Source: Pristionchus mayeri
Lineage: Eukaryota > Nematoda > Chromadorea > Rhabditida > Neodiplogasteridae
NCBI GenBank assembly: GCA_036245805.1
Contig: BTRK01000001.1
Span: 13,578,001-13,642,000, forward strand
Length of the DNA: 64,000 nt
Reading direction: 5' to 3'
Shown: positions 1-11,173 of the stretch, in pieces
How the letters are laid out: each line of letters begins with the position of its first letter
How positions within the stretch are numbered: the first letter of the stretch is position 1
Position numbers and translations under genes: made by a program
The notes under the pieces: generated by a model
Told to the model about the DNA's origin: nothing
Databases searched by the model: none
Seen by the model: only the letters and a program-made list of their open reading frames with translations

Positions 1-647
1 TTAAAATTGACTCATTTTAATTGCGTGATTGCGTTCTGTTCGTGATTGAATAAGCAAGTGTACATTGCAGAATGGTCGAAGAAAGTCTCCCTCAAGCTGC
101 CAATGGTGTTGAGAAGGGCCTCGCCGCCCTTCAAGTTGGAGACAATAATGCTGTGGAGAATCCTACAAATGGTCAGTCTGGCTTGAATGCCAAGGATATT
201 GTGGGAGGAGATAATGAGAGTGGTCATGGAGATGGAATTATCCCGAGTGTTCACCAGGGAGAGACTAGTTCTGGTGATGGAAATCAGATCGGTACGGAGC
301 AAGAGCAGTTGAGTGGTAGTGATTCGGTTACTGATGGAAATAATGGGGCTTTGTCCAAAGTGAATATGAGGAGAGGTGCTTCAGGAGAGATGGAAATCGA
401 CAGCGATGAGAACATCGAGGTGGAGCATCTCACTGTTGAGGAAAGAGAAAGGATGAGCGCGCTCTTCTCCCTGAGGACGCTGGACCAGACTACTGCTGAA
501 AGGGTTGGTATGCGCAAGTATTTTAAGTCCTAACTCCAATGGCTAATGTAGTACATGGATTGAAAAAAAAGTACGAGAACTTATGGGACACCCTAATAAT
601 TCAGCCTTTCCTTTCTTTCCACCACTAACATCCAAAATGAACTCAAA
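1..647 (+). CDS. Acidic hypothetical ORF, possibly repeat-derived
   Basis: The open frame is 72-533 (153 aa, ATG at 72 right after a possible acceptor TTGCAG). It is rich in Gly, Asn, Ser and Glu, has no signal peptide or membrane segment, and ends in a charged segment followed by RKYFKS. I do not recognise it. The first 25 bases of the window are repeated in the same orientation at 8231-8255, at the end of a block (7430-8255) whose first part is present inverted at 648-1078. The ORF may therefore be the start of a gag-like gene of a mobile element rather than a host gene. Nothing upstream is visible because the window starts here. Confidence 0.3.
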
Positions 648-1078
648 TGTCACTCAAATGAAATGGGAATTCTACGTATGAGATGTTCCCACTCCGCTCA
701 AGAAAGAACAAGGTAAGGAAAGGAAAGAGAAGACTCAAGAATAGGAAAGATTGCGAAAGGAAAACAAGAAGACGTGCAGATATCGACGATGAACGGAGTA
801 CTTTCACCAAAACACTCTCACGCCCTCTTACAAACTCAAGTAATGCGATGGTATTGAATTAAAATAATTATTATCGACACAAGACAAAAAAGAACAACGA
901 ACGTAACGGAAAAACGGACAAAATCGAAGAGAAGAAATTTGGGAAATTCGAAAAGGTCAAGAGGTCAGATTTGGCTGCGTGTCAACCACGGTGGGAATTC
1001 AAATGGGGAGATTACGGTAATAAATATTGATTGATTATATTTAAATTATTTAATTACGATATTTAATTTAATTAATTA
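648..1078 (+). repeat. Inverted repeat arm LR1 (left)
   Basis: About 430 bp that reappear as a near-identical reverse complement at 7430-7858. The arm contains TTAA-rich sequence at its inner end and a 29-base motif (GATATCGACGATGAACGGAG) that is repeated directly at about 781-800 and 1084-1103. It does not code for protein on either strand. It is probably a fragment of an LTR or leader region of a mobile element. Confidence 0.75.
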
Positions 1079-1166
1079 TTCTGCAGATATCGACGATGAA
1101 CGGAGTACTCTCACCACGAAAAAATCGTCCGGACTTAATTTTGGTATCCTTCAATTATCACAAAGC

Positions 1167-1667
1167 AATACTCTATAATATTCTCAGGATCGAACCATCC
1201 TAAGGAGTTTGTTGCATTTTTCGAAGAACTCGTCCCTCTAGTTAACTCACTCGAAATCAGTCAATGTTTCGGTTATGATGATCTCGGGGAGGTTAAAAAC
1301 CAATTAAGCAGTCCGAATATTAATGCATCCCTCGAGAAGCTCGCCTTCGATTATCGGCTTACACTCACTTCACGAAAATAGAATATAAATGTGGACGAAA
1401 TCTGAAAGATGAAATGCAATATTTTGTAAAATCTGTTCAAAATGTTATTGCCATTCATCTTTGCATTATTTTTTTACGAAAAAATCGTCCTGACTTAATT
1501 TTGGTATCCTTCAATTATCACAAAGCAATACTCATTGATAATCCAATCCATCTATAGGTATTTTATCCGCCTCATTTGATCTTATTGTACAACAGACCCC
1601 AAGAATTTATTTCTACTGCTCCTAGAAGCTATCCGGTAGACTTTTGCCGCTACCACACTACAGGCAA
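1167..1667 (+). pseudogene. Detached copy of the last exon of the F-box gene
   Basis: This roughly 495-bp block matches 5303-5797 in the same orientation. It contains the complete terminal exon of the F-box gene (here 1183-1376, frame [15 protein letters not shown]... to a TAG) together with its acceptor and 3' flank. No F-box exons lie directly upstream of it, so it is an exon-level duplicate with no evident way of being expressed. The sequence after the stop is AT-rich 3'-flank. Confidence 0.7.
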
Positions 1668-1927
1668 CTCATTTCACCACTTCCTTTCATTCCCAAGAAT
1701 TGCAATTCTAGCTCGATTTTCTCGTGAATGGCGTGATATACCACGCTCCTTGCAAGGTTATGTGGTGCTTGGATAAAGAGCTTGGATATAACTACTGTGC
1801 CCCTAGCGAACCATGGACGGTAGTCCGAACAGCAAGTGTGCGAGATGAAATAAAAAAAATCTACTGATTTGACTGAGTACTGCATCTACTGTATCTACGG
1901 TAGTAGATGCTTTGGGAGCAGACTTTC

Positions 1928-2055
1928 AAAAACAACTATCCAAATATTTGTTTAAGATGCAAGTGAGCCAATCTCATGGTGAGAGAGCGAATGAATTGAG
2001 GTGTGTGAGGGATGATTTGCATCTTTAATAAATATTCGAATAGTTGTTTTTGTAA
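1928..2055. mobile_element. Small TIR element (MITE-like)
   Basis: Imperfect inverted repeats of about 36 bp (AAAAACAACTATCCAAATAT near 1929 and its complement ending near 2055) enclose about 55 bp. No coding capacity. It lies just upstream of the F-box gene start. Confidence 0.4.
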
Positions 2056-2204
2056 GTCTATTTGGGAGATGTTGTCAATAAATACAACCCGCGTGATGAC
2101 AGCTATTGTGGGCTTATTAATGCCACCTGCATTAAATTTCAAACGTTGGCTCGAACTTTTCTTTTCTGCATCTAAAGTTGACTACATTCATTTCTGTTGC
2201 CTGC

Positions 2205-4612
2205 ATGTGGTCTCGGGATGCAAATCTGGCTGCTTTACCGTCGGACATTGTCCGAGTTATCAACAAATTCGGCCAACAATCAATTAAGAGCTCGCGGTTG
2301 GTGAGTGACCGGCTTAATAAATCTTTCGTTTAAATTGTAATCAGATTTCACCTCGCTGGAGCTTATTCGCTCGTGAAATGCGAAAAGATCTCCCCGTGAT
2401 CAAGGAATCGCGCATAATCTCAAAAGGATTGCACATCCTATTAGAATTTTCAATTTCGAAGGGACACAAAACGCATTTCGAAGTCCCGAGTGTTCCTACT
2501 CCAGGCTATCAGATTTCCGAGGACGGGAGCGTGAGTTGTTCTTCTTGCATTCTGAGACAGTTTTTTCGGAATATTATACAATAACATTTATGAAACATGT
2601 TTGATATTTTTTATTAAACATGATATCTTCAGAAAATTCAATATATTTTAATTCTTGCTTTCCATCAATCATTAACACGCGTATCATGAGCCAGTGGACG
2701 TGTGCGGGAATATTTTCAAAAAAAGTTTTGCCAGATTAGACTCTTATTAAAGTGGTAGAATACCCAAGACATAAGATTTCGAAAAATATGGTCATTGGTC
2801 CCAGAGCCGGCTTTTAGGAATTTTCCGGATTTCCACCCGGCTATGCTGTATCTCAGCTTCTAGATGAGCTAGAGAGGTGGCATTGGGCTCAAAATGTGCG
2901 GAAAATTATTTCCAATAACTTTCCTACTTTGAGCAAGGCGAACGGGCAACTTTGAAAAACTTTGTGATTGAAAAACTACTTTTGGTCAAGAAATAAAAAT
3001 AGTTTATCTATCAACCGGTAGAGCGATAGAGATTTTTAATGCGGAATATTAAAGAATAAGTGTGTATACATGATATAAAAATGTGAGAACCAAAATCGAA
3101 GGTATGCCTTTTTGGCAATTTTCCCTCAAACATGCCACAAGGAAGAAAAGGTGAAAAAATGTGATTTTTCCATTTTTGGTATTTCTTCTTCCAACTTTTC
3201 CAAAGTGTTATTGGAGTGGCGTACATGTGAAAAAATCTTATGTGGATGATGAGTTTGCGGGTATGTGTCGATAAGCAAATTTAACTATCAAATATACAAA
3301 AGCGCGATGAATTTTGTCATTTCAAACACACACCCGCCAACTCATCATCCAAATAAGATTTTTTCACATGTACGCCACTCCAAAACACCTTGGAAAAGTT
3401 GGAAGAAGATATTCCAAAAATGGAAAAATCACATTTTTTCACTTTTTCTTCAGTGTTGCATGTTTGAGTGAAAATTGCCAAAAAGGCCTACCTTCGATTT
3501 TGCTCGTCATATTTTTATATAATGTATACACACTTATTCTTTCATATTTTGCATTAAAAATCTGTATCGCTCTACCGGTCGATAGATAAACTATTTTTAT
3601 TTCTTTGCCAAAAGTAGTTTTTCAAAGTTGTCCGTTCGTCTTGCTCAAAATAGGAAAGTTATTGGAAATAATTTTCAGCACATTTTTAGCCGAATGCCAC
3701 CTCTCTAGCTCATCTGGAAGCTGAGATACAACATAGCCGGGTGCAAAAAAAAAATTCCTAAAAGCCGGCTCTGGGATCAATGACCCATATTTTTCGAAAT
3801 CTTATGTCTAGGGTATTCTACCACTTTAATAAGAGTCTAATCTGGCAAAACGTTTTTGAAAATGTTCCCGAGGGGGTTATTTTGCATCCACTGACTCGTG
3901 ATACACGTGTTAAATTATTCGTGATTTGCAAATTTTGGACATCATAATGTTTAAAAATATCAATACCTATATATAAAGCGCAGGTTCCGTCCGTGTGTCC
4001 GGATTGCGAAATAGGGTGGGGAGGGATGGGTGACCTTAGAAGGGCATCGGTCCACTACCGTATACCAATCAATAATTAGCATTTGGACAACTACCGTATA
4101 CCAATCGATAATTAGCCATGGGTCATCTCTTATTCCGTGGGTCAGATTTATGATTTTGACCTTTGATCTTTGAATTACCGTATGCCAATCAATAATTAGC
4201 ATTGGGTCAACTACCGTATACTAATCGATAATTAGCCATGGGTCAAAGCATCTCGAATGTTCCAGAATGTTCGAAAATGTTCCAAAGCTTCTAGAATGTT
4301 CCAGAAAGTTCGAAAATAGTCCAAAGCTTCTAGAATGTTCCCGAAAGTTCGAAAATGTTCCAAAGTTTCTAGAATGTTCCCGAAAGTTCGAAAATGTTCC
4401 AAAGCTTCTAGAATGTTCCAAAGTTTCTAGAATGTTCCAGAAAGTTCGAAAGTGTTCCAAAGCTTCTAGAGTGTTAAAGAAAATTCGAAAACGAGAGGGA
4501 GAGTAGGAAAGGAGGCGGGGAAGGATACACGGAGAGATGGGAGAGAGAGTGAAAGAGAAGGATAGAGAGATAAAGGGAAGGAGAGATAGGGAGAGAGGGA
4601 GCGAGGGAAAGA

Positions 4613-4693
<81 letters not shown>

Positions 4694-5512
4694 AGAGGGA
4701 GAGGGAGAGAATGAGAGAAATAGGGAGAAAGCGCGAAGGAGAGGTAGGGAGAGGGAGGGAGATATGTAAAGTAAGGCAGTATTAGATTTTGCATCCGAAA
4801 GAAATAGGACGAGGACTTAGAACAAATCCCGGAACACGCCACTCGATTGCGCGCGCCGTGGCGCGCGCGATCGGCTGGTATATTATAAGATAATTATTGC
4901 AGATGACACATGTTCTGTCTTTTTTCTTACGCTCAATTCCTAAGCACAACAACGCGATAGCAAGAGTTTTTCGGCGTTGTTCGAGGATTGAAAAATTCAC
5001 ATTGGAGTTTAGTACCTTTCGAATGGATGCCGAGTTTCTATTACGCGCAATTGGTGGACTGATGATTGACGAAATGGAGATGTCCGTGATTAATTTTAAT
5101 AATATAACAAAAAAACTAAACGAACATAAATATTACAAGTGAGCGCTTTCCATGTGTATTTCGATCCTCTAGATGATATACACATACAGATCAACAGTTA
5201 CGAGTTTCGCTCAATCTGCTTCTATTAAACTTCTAACATTGAAAGGAGACTTCAACGAAAATAATTTGTTCCGTAAGCGACATTAATACTTTTCCCAACT
5301 CTACTATAATATTCTCAGGATCGAACCATCCTAAGGAGTTTGTTGCATTTTTCGAAGAACTCGTCCCTCTAGTTAACTCACTCGAAATCAGTCAATGTTT
5401 CGGTTATGATGATCTCGGGGAGGTTAAAAACCAATTAAGCAGTCCGAATATTAATGCATCCCTCGAGAAGCTCGCCTTCGATTATCGGCTTACACTCACT
5501 TCACGAAAATAG
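2205..5512 (+). CDS. F-box protein, substrate adaptor of an SCF-type ubiquitin ligase
   Basis: Gene model: exons 2205-2300, 2345-2530, 4903-5138, 5190-5272, 5319-5512, all phases consistent, about 264 aa ending in TAG. Exon 1 begins [19 protein letters not shown], an F-box start (LPxDIVRxI), and continues across the splice as [14 protein letters not shown], the usual second F-box helix. The rest ([33 protein letters not shown]) looks like the leucine-rich C-terminal half of nematode F-box proteins, which binds targets; F-boxes bind Skp1. Intron 2 is 2.37 kb and contains a foldback element and a Helitron with heat-shock elements. The reading frame is intact despite this. A small exon further upstream cannot be excluded. 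F-box identity is fairly sure; the target is unknown. Confidence 0.72.
2672..3913. mobile_element. Palindromic foldback element P1 (in intron 2 of the F-box gene)
   Basis: A roughly 1.24-kb near-perfect palindrome. The outer ends are TTAACACGCGTATCATGAGC and its complement ending at 3913; the centre is near 3280. Both arms contain the same spurious ORF on opposite strands. No transposase is encoded. It is a non-autonomous foldback or MITE-type element. A second copy sits at 8471-9724 because the whole gene segment was duplicated. Confidence 0.75.
4251..4490 (+). promoter_or_regulatory. Tandem heat-shock element array
   Basis: About six copies of a 39-bp unit built from alternating TTC and GAA triplets at exact 5-bp spacing, e.g. 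TTCTAGAATGTTCCAGAA. This is the canonical binding site for heat-shock factor HSF-1 (nTTCnnGAAn repeats). Several units contain six or seven consecutive pentamers. It lies within the Helitron, inside intron 2 of the F-box gene. Confidence 0.8.
4530..4770 (+). repeat. (GA)n microsatellite within the Helitron
   Basis: Purine-rich GA repeats, uninterrupted at 4610-4690 and degenerate on both sides. The long open frames here on both strands are low-complexity artefacts. Confidence 0.95.
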
Positions 5513-5990
5513 AATATAAATGTGGACGAAATCTGAAAGATGAAATGCAATATTTTGTAAAATCTGTTCAAAATGTTATTGCCATTCATCTTTGCATTAT
5601 TTTTTTACGAAAAAATCGTCCTGACTTAATTTTGGTATCCTTCAATTATCACAAAGCAATACTCATTGATAATCCAATCCATCTATAGGTATTTTATCCG
5701 CCTCATTTGATCTTATTGTACAACAGACCCCAAGAATTTATTTCTACTGCTCCTAGAAGCTATCCGGTAGACTTTTGCCGCTACCACACTACAGGCACTC
5801 TGATCGCATACTAGAGTGTGCACGTACCCCTCCTCCACTTCCCTTAATCTGTAAATAACATCTCTCTTTCTCTCTCTCATTGCTTTGTTTTCTATCGCCC
5901 ATTATGTTCAGTGGTAACGACTTTGGAAAAAACGCCCCATGCGTAATTTCTGTTATAATAAAGTCCTCATCGTTCGGTAATATCAAGTTA

Positions 5991-6744
5991 TCAGGTTGAT
6001 GCAAAAGTTTCTTTCTTTGTTCATTTTTCAAATTTCTGCTAGCGTGCGTAGGCGTTCACAATTTTCTAAAAACTATATGGTATGGCCGTGATAGTAGATT
6101 GTTTTCATGTGTTTGCTTTCAATCTACGTATCGCATAAAGATGCTGGTAAATTTTCGAAACGAAACATAGGAAAACTGCAATTTTTTAACGTTTTTGTTT
6201 GGGTCCTGATTTTCTTATAATAGTGATGTCCTTGATCTGCGATTTAAAACAGCGCTAGGACAAGAGATGATTCTTCAGATGAACACAATAAATCCGTTTT
6301 CGAATGTGCGTCGGAAACAACGGACATCAAAAAGTGTTCCAGCGTCTCAAAATCATAGTTTCAAAAAATTCAGCTCATGAACCGTTGGGCGAATCCTTTC
6401 CTAATTATGCATGCATGCTTACACAGTAAGGTACTTCAGAATAAATCGCAATTTATCCCTCTTCATCTTCGCGTTAGAATGCAGTGCTCATTAATTGAAA
6501 TTCCAAAATTTTGAAACAGTCTATTTCTATATTTGATCCAATGTTTCAAAAATGATATTCGTTGCAGAATACTCTTGTCGTGTCATACTACATACCAAAC
6601 ATAGTACTCCACAATAACTCAAATTGTGGACTAATGCCGGTATCAACAGTGAAAAGTCATTAGTTGATTGGTCAAATGGAAAGAACTGGGGAAGCTAAAA
6701 TGTTCCTTTCAGAAAAAAAGAAAGAAACTTTTGCATCAACCTAA
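5991..6744. mobile_element. Mariner-type MITE
   Basis: A 754-bp element with inverted ends (AGGTTGATGCAAAAGTTTCT at the left and its complement at the right) flanked on each side by TA. TA target duplication and an AGGTTG-type terminus are features of the mariner superfamily. The interior has no transposase ORF. Confidence 0.75.
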
Positions 6745-7429
6745 TATTATGAATATTGTGAGAGTCTTGCGAGGAGAGTCATACTGTACCATATCACATA
6801 ATTAATTATTCGTCTCTCGTTGCGCCGTAGAGCGTAGATAAAATATATATTGTGCTTCAGATGTTTTTGTAGAAAACGCGAGAGTGCGTGTTTTGAAGGA
6901 ACGTTTGAGGTGTTCTTTCTCAACAATTGGATAAAAGTGCAGGCATAGATGGAATAGTGATGATAACAGGCAATGCAACGACCACACCAATATACAATTT
7001 TTTATTGGAAAGTGAGAGTTTGAAGATAATTATTGATTCGCCGTTTTGTTGATGCCATTTTGACACTCGAAATCGTTCCCAGCGGGGCATATTCGCTGTA
7101 ACTACATACACTTTACGACAGTATGACGAATGAGAACTATAGCGCCATGATAAAGGCGCTATGACGCAATAATTCTCTTTGAACTTACAATGGTCTCATA
7201 TTTTATGTGTCGATTGGGGTTGGCTCTTCCGTGATCTACCATTACGATATCTCGTGATGACCTTCCATACAGAAGAAGAGGGACGACAGATCGCGCGATT
7301 GCAAATCATGGCTCAAACCGTAGTTTATAGGTGAGCAAAGATGTCGGTTCTTCGGGCATCTGTAAAGGGGATCCCTCACTCCTAGTCAAATATCGATTAT
7401 TTCGTTCCCAGTTCTGTGAATAATTAATT
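6745..7429. other. Non-coding stretch
   Basis: AT-rich sequence between the MITE and the LR1 right arm. I see no exon-like open frame, RNA gene or repeat here. Confidence 0.5.
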
Positions 7430-8279
7430 AGAATAATTAATTAAATTAAATATCGTAATTAAATAATTTAAATATAATCAATCAATATTTATTACCGTAA
7501 TCTCCCCATTTGAATTCCCACCGTGGTTGACACGCAGCCAAATCTGACCTCTTGACCTTTTCGAATTTCCCAAATTTCTTCTCTTCGATTTTGTCCGTTT
7601 TTCCGTTACGTTCGTTGTTCTTTTTTGTCTTGTGTCGATAATAATTATTTTAATTCAATACCATCGCATTACTTGAGTTTGTAAGAGGGCGTGAGAGTGT
7701 TTTGGTGAGAGTACTCCGTTCATCGTCGATATCTGCACGTCTTCTTGTTTTCCTTTCGCAATCTTTCCTATTCTTGAGTCTTTCCTTTCCTTACCTTGTT
7801 CTTTCTTGAGCGGAGTGGGAACATCTCATACGTAGAATTCCCATTTCATTTGAGTGACGCTGGTTGGTGGAGAAATCTCATACGGAGAATCTCAACGTGT
7901 TCGGGGAACATCCCAGACGGGGAATTCCTGAAGTTTACCTCTCTTGTTGCGGGCAGCATTTCATTGGGTCGGCGGAAGCCTATCTCCAATTGGGGAATTG
8001 CTGTCTAAAACTTGCGACGTGGACGATTTGCTGAAGCTAACCTCTTGTTTCCTTGAGTTGGATCAACTCTGAGAAGGGAATAGGAGTGCGTAGTCTTTGC
8101 ATGGGGGCCAAGCCAAGTTCGAAGAGAGGATATTGAAGTGATTTGACGTGAGAATCGCCGATTTTCGAGTGACGCGTTGCGTGTTTGCGTCGCGGTCGTT
8201 CATTAAAATCAGCCAATTTTTGAGATCGATTAAAATTGACTCATTTTAATTGCGTTTACTCATTTTTGACTCATTTTAA
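7430..8279 (+). repeat. LR1 right arm plus leader-like sequence
   Basis: 7430-7858 is the reverse complement of 648-1078. The block continues to 8255, where it ends with the same 25 bases that open the window. Its composition (CT-rich, ATG-poor, no long frame) resembles an LTR or untranslated leader of a retroelement. It interrupts the inverted F-box copy exactly at 8280. Confidence 0.5.
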
Positions 8280-10191
8280 ATCGAAAGGTACTAAACTCCA
8301 ATGTGAATTTTTCAATCCTCGAACAACGCCGAAAAACTCTTGCTATCGCGTTGTTGTGCTTAGAAATTGAGAATAAGAAAAAAGACAGAACATATGTCAT
8401 CTGCAATAATTATCTTATAATATATATTTTTAAACATTATGATGTCCAAAATTTGCAAATCACGAATAATTTAACACGTGTATCACGAGTCAGTGGATGC
8501 AAAATAACCCCCTCGGGAACATTTTCAAAAACGTTTTGCCTGATTAGACTCTTATTAAAGTGGTAGAATACTCTAGACATAAGATTTCGAAAAATATGGG
8601 GTGGTCCCAGAGCCGGCTTTTAGGATTTTTTTTTTGCACCCGGCTATGTTGTATCTCAGCTTCCAGATGAGCTAGAGAGGTGGCATTCGGCTAAAAATGT
8701 GCTGAAAATTATTTCCAATAACTTTCCCATTTTGAGCAAGACGAACGGACAACTTTGAAAAGCTTTGTGATTGAAAAACTACTTTTGGCAAAGAAATAAT
8801 AATAGTTTATCTATCGACCGGTAGAGCGATACAGATTTTTAATGCAAAATATGAAAGAATAAGTGTGTATACATGATATAAAAATATGACGAGCAAAATC
8901 GAAGGTAGGCCTTTTTGGCAATTTTCACTCAAACATGCAACACTGAAGAAAAAGTGAAAAAATGTGATTTTTCCATTTTTGGAATATCTTCTTCCAACTT
9001 TTCCAAAGTGTTTTGGAGTGGCGTACATGTGAAAAAATCTTATTTGGATGATGAGTTGGCGGGTGTGTGTTTGAAATGACAAAATTCATCGCGCTTTTGT
9101 ATAATTGATAGTTAAATTTGTTTATCGACACATACCCGCAAACTCATCATCCACATAAGATTTTTTCACATGTACGCCACTCCAATAACACTTTGGAAAA
9201 GTTGGAAGAAGAAATACCAAAAATGGAAAAATCACATTTTTTCACCTTTTCTTCCTTGTGGCATGTTTGAGGGAAAATTGCCAAAAAGGCATACCTTCGA
9301 TTTTGGTTCTCACATTTTTATATCATGTATACACACTTATTCTTTAATATTCCGCATTATAAATCTCTATCGCTCTACCGGTTGATAGATAAACTATTTT
9401 TATTTCTTGACCAAAAGTAGTTTTTCAATCACAAAGTTTTTCAAAGTTGCCCGTTCGCCTTGCTCAAAGTAGGAAAGTTATTGGAAATAATTTTCCGCAC
9501 ATTTTGAGCCCAATGCCACCTCTCTAGCTCATCTAGAAGCTGAGATACAGCATAGCCGGGTGGAAATCCGGAAAATTCCTAAAAGCCGGCTCTGGGACCA
9601 ATGACCATATTTTTCGAAATCTTATGTCTTGGGTATTCTACCACTTTAATAAGAGTCTAATCTGACAAAACTTTTTTTGAAAATATTCCCGCACACGTCC
9701 ACTGGCTCGTGATACGCGTGTTAATGATTGATGGAAAGCAAGAATTAAAATATATTGAATTTTCTGAAGATATCATGTTTCATAAAAAATATCAAACATG
9801 TTTCATAAATGTTATTGTATAATATTCCGAAAAAACTGTCTCAGAATGCAAGAAGAACAACTCACGCTCCCGTCCTCGGAAATCTGATAGCCTGGAGTAG
9901 GAACACTCGGGACTTCGAAATGCGTTTTGTGTCCCTTCGAAATTGAAAATTCTAATAGGATGTGCAATCCTTTTGAGAATATGCGCGATTCCTTGATCAC
10001 GGGGAGATCTTTTCGCATTTCACGAGCGAATAAGTTCCAGCGAGGTGAAATCTGATTACAATTTAAACGAAAGATTTATTAAGCCGGTCACTCACCAACC
10101 GCGAGCTCTTAATTGATTGTTGGCCGAATTTGTTGATAACTCGGACAATGTCCGACGGTAAAGCAGCCAGATTTGCATCCCGAGACCACAT
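8280..10191 (-). pseudogene. Truncated inverted copy of the F-box gene
   Basis: Exons on the minus strand: 10191-10096 (F-box start), 10051-9866 and 8400-8280 (first ~40 codons of exon 3). Splice sites are the same as in the + strand copy and exons 1-2 are open, with only a few substitutions (for example Ile to Phe in exon 2). Exon 3 is cut within STFR by the leader-like repeat and runs into a stop a few codons later; exons 4 and 5 are missing. The intron contains the second copy of palindrome P1 (8471-9724) but no Helitron. Confidence 0.75.
8471..9724. mobile_element. Palindromic foldback element P1, second copy
   Basis: Reverse-complement copy of the element at 2672-3913, same outer termini TTAACACG. 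It was carried along with the gene duplication rather than inserted independently. Confidence 0.75.
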
Positions 10192-10246
10192 GCAGGCAAC
10201 AGAAATGAATGTAGTCAACTTTAGATGCAGAAAAGAAAAGTTCGAG

Positions 10247-10681
10247 TCTGAAACATGTGTGAAAACTTTGATTCCGCATGTTTCTTTTGGATTTGTAAAT
10301 AACTCACTTACTGATTCATCGCCTTTTGTTAGGTCTATTTGAGGAGTACTATAAGACTCCCCCTGTTCATTTCTACTAATGCCATGTTCCCGCCAAATTC
10401 TTACGAATGCCGCCTCTCTCCAATTGCAGTTTGTCTATCCCAAGCTATGTATTCAATGTCTCTGTTTTATTGTTTGGAATTATGTTCACGGTTTCTTCAT
10501 TTCCTCCATCGGTCGATGGAAAAAATGGAAATGAAAAGAAGATGACCGGAATTTTAAAAACAACTATCCTCTGTAACATTCCATTTTTCGCGCGGAAAAC
10601 TTGCGTGTACTTTTGGTACTGATCCAATGGGCACTCATCCCACCTAGTACCATAAAACGATTCGAACTTTCTGTAGTACAA
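10247..10681. other. Upstream region of the LSM10-like gene
   Basis: Between the end of the inverted duplication and the LSM10-like ATG. Open frames on both strands are short and none has convincing splice context. The 5' regulatory region of the LSM10-like gene must lie here. Confidence 0.4.
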
Positions 10682-11173
10682 ATGGACGAAAAGAAGTTAA
10701 TGCGCGAAGGATTATCCAGCTTTATAAACGGATTAACGGGCCAGAAGCTGCTAGTGGAAATGAGAGGAGAGAAATACGCAAATGGTATGTTTATCTGCTT
10801 TTTCCCAATATCCTTTCGTTCCACATGCGTGTAAAGGGGAAGATTTCGAAATTCGGATCACCGTTGATATATTTCAAAACTATCGAAAAATTAGAAGATG
10901 ATGGCCCGAAATACGAACACTATTGTTCAGGAGTGCTGGAGGATTGTGATTGTTTTCTCAATCTGAGGATGAAAGACGTTTCCATGCTGCAGGGATCAGA
11001 GACGATCACCTTGCGCAATTTCTTTATCGTGAAGAACCTTTTGAATCATGTTTCCTCTTTTGAATCGAAAATATGAATTCAAATCTAAAATTCAGAGTGG
11101 GAAGCATATCAGATTCATTCATATGGACGATTATGCAGATGTTGTGGCTTCCGTCCGAAAAGGAATACGTTGA
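10682..11173 (+). CDS. LSM10: LSM10-like Sm-fold protein
   Basis: Exons 10682-10784, 10931-11028 and 11096-11173 join in phase to a 92-aa protein. The join gives GLTGQKLLVEMRGEKYANG followed by VLEDCDCFLNLRMKDV, a textbook Sm1 motif, and then FFIVSGKHIRFIHMDD, an Sm2 motif (IxGxxIRxIxxxD). The FxxGxxxRxxHxxDD ending fits LSM10 best among Sm proteins. LSM10 is a subunit of the U7 snRNP ring that processes histone pre-mRNA 3' ends in the nucleus. The correct exon 2 acceptor is TTGTTCAG before 10931; a longer frame beginning upstream of it is intronic. Sm-fold is very likely; the LSM10 subtype is less certain, and another LSm member is the alternative. Confidence 0.68.

Larger units (their letters stand above)
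3960..4878 (+). mobile_element. Non-autonomous Helitron with HSE array
   Basis: The element starts TC at 3960 (TCAATACCTATATATAAAGC, a typical Helitron 5' end) and ends CTGG at 4878, just after a GC-rich hairpin (stem 4844-4857 with 4860-4873). It is flanked by A and T, the target used by Helitrons. The inverted paralogue at about 8425 carries the same flanks joined directly, i.e. the unoccupied site. Inside are four copies of an AT-rich motif (TACCGTATACCAATC, 4050-4245), a 39-bp tandem array of heat-shock elements (4251-4490) and a (GA)n tract (4530-4770). No Rep/helicase gene is present. Confidence 0.88.
2146..5025 (+). repeat. Left arm of 2-kb inverted gene duplication
   Basis: Apart from the Helitron at 3960-4878, this arm is present as a reverse complement at 8280-10246. 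It covers exons 1, 2 and the first half of exon 3 of the F-box gene plus the palindromic element in intron 2. Similarity stops at about 5022 on the left and 8281 on the right, where the right copy is joined to unrelated repeat sequence. Confidence 0.85.

Noticed and set aside
10445..10681. Minus-strand ORF starting MYYRKFESFYGTRW
   Set aside because: Its start abuts the LSM10-like start codon, no splice partner was found, and it is more likely the untranslated upstream region.
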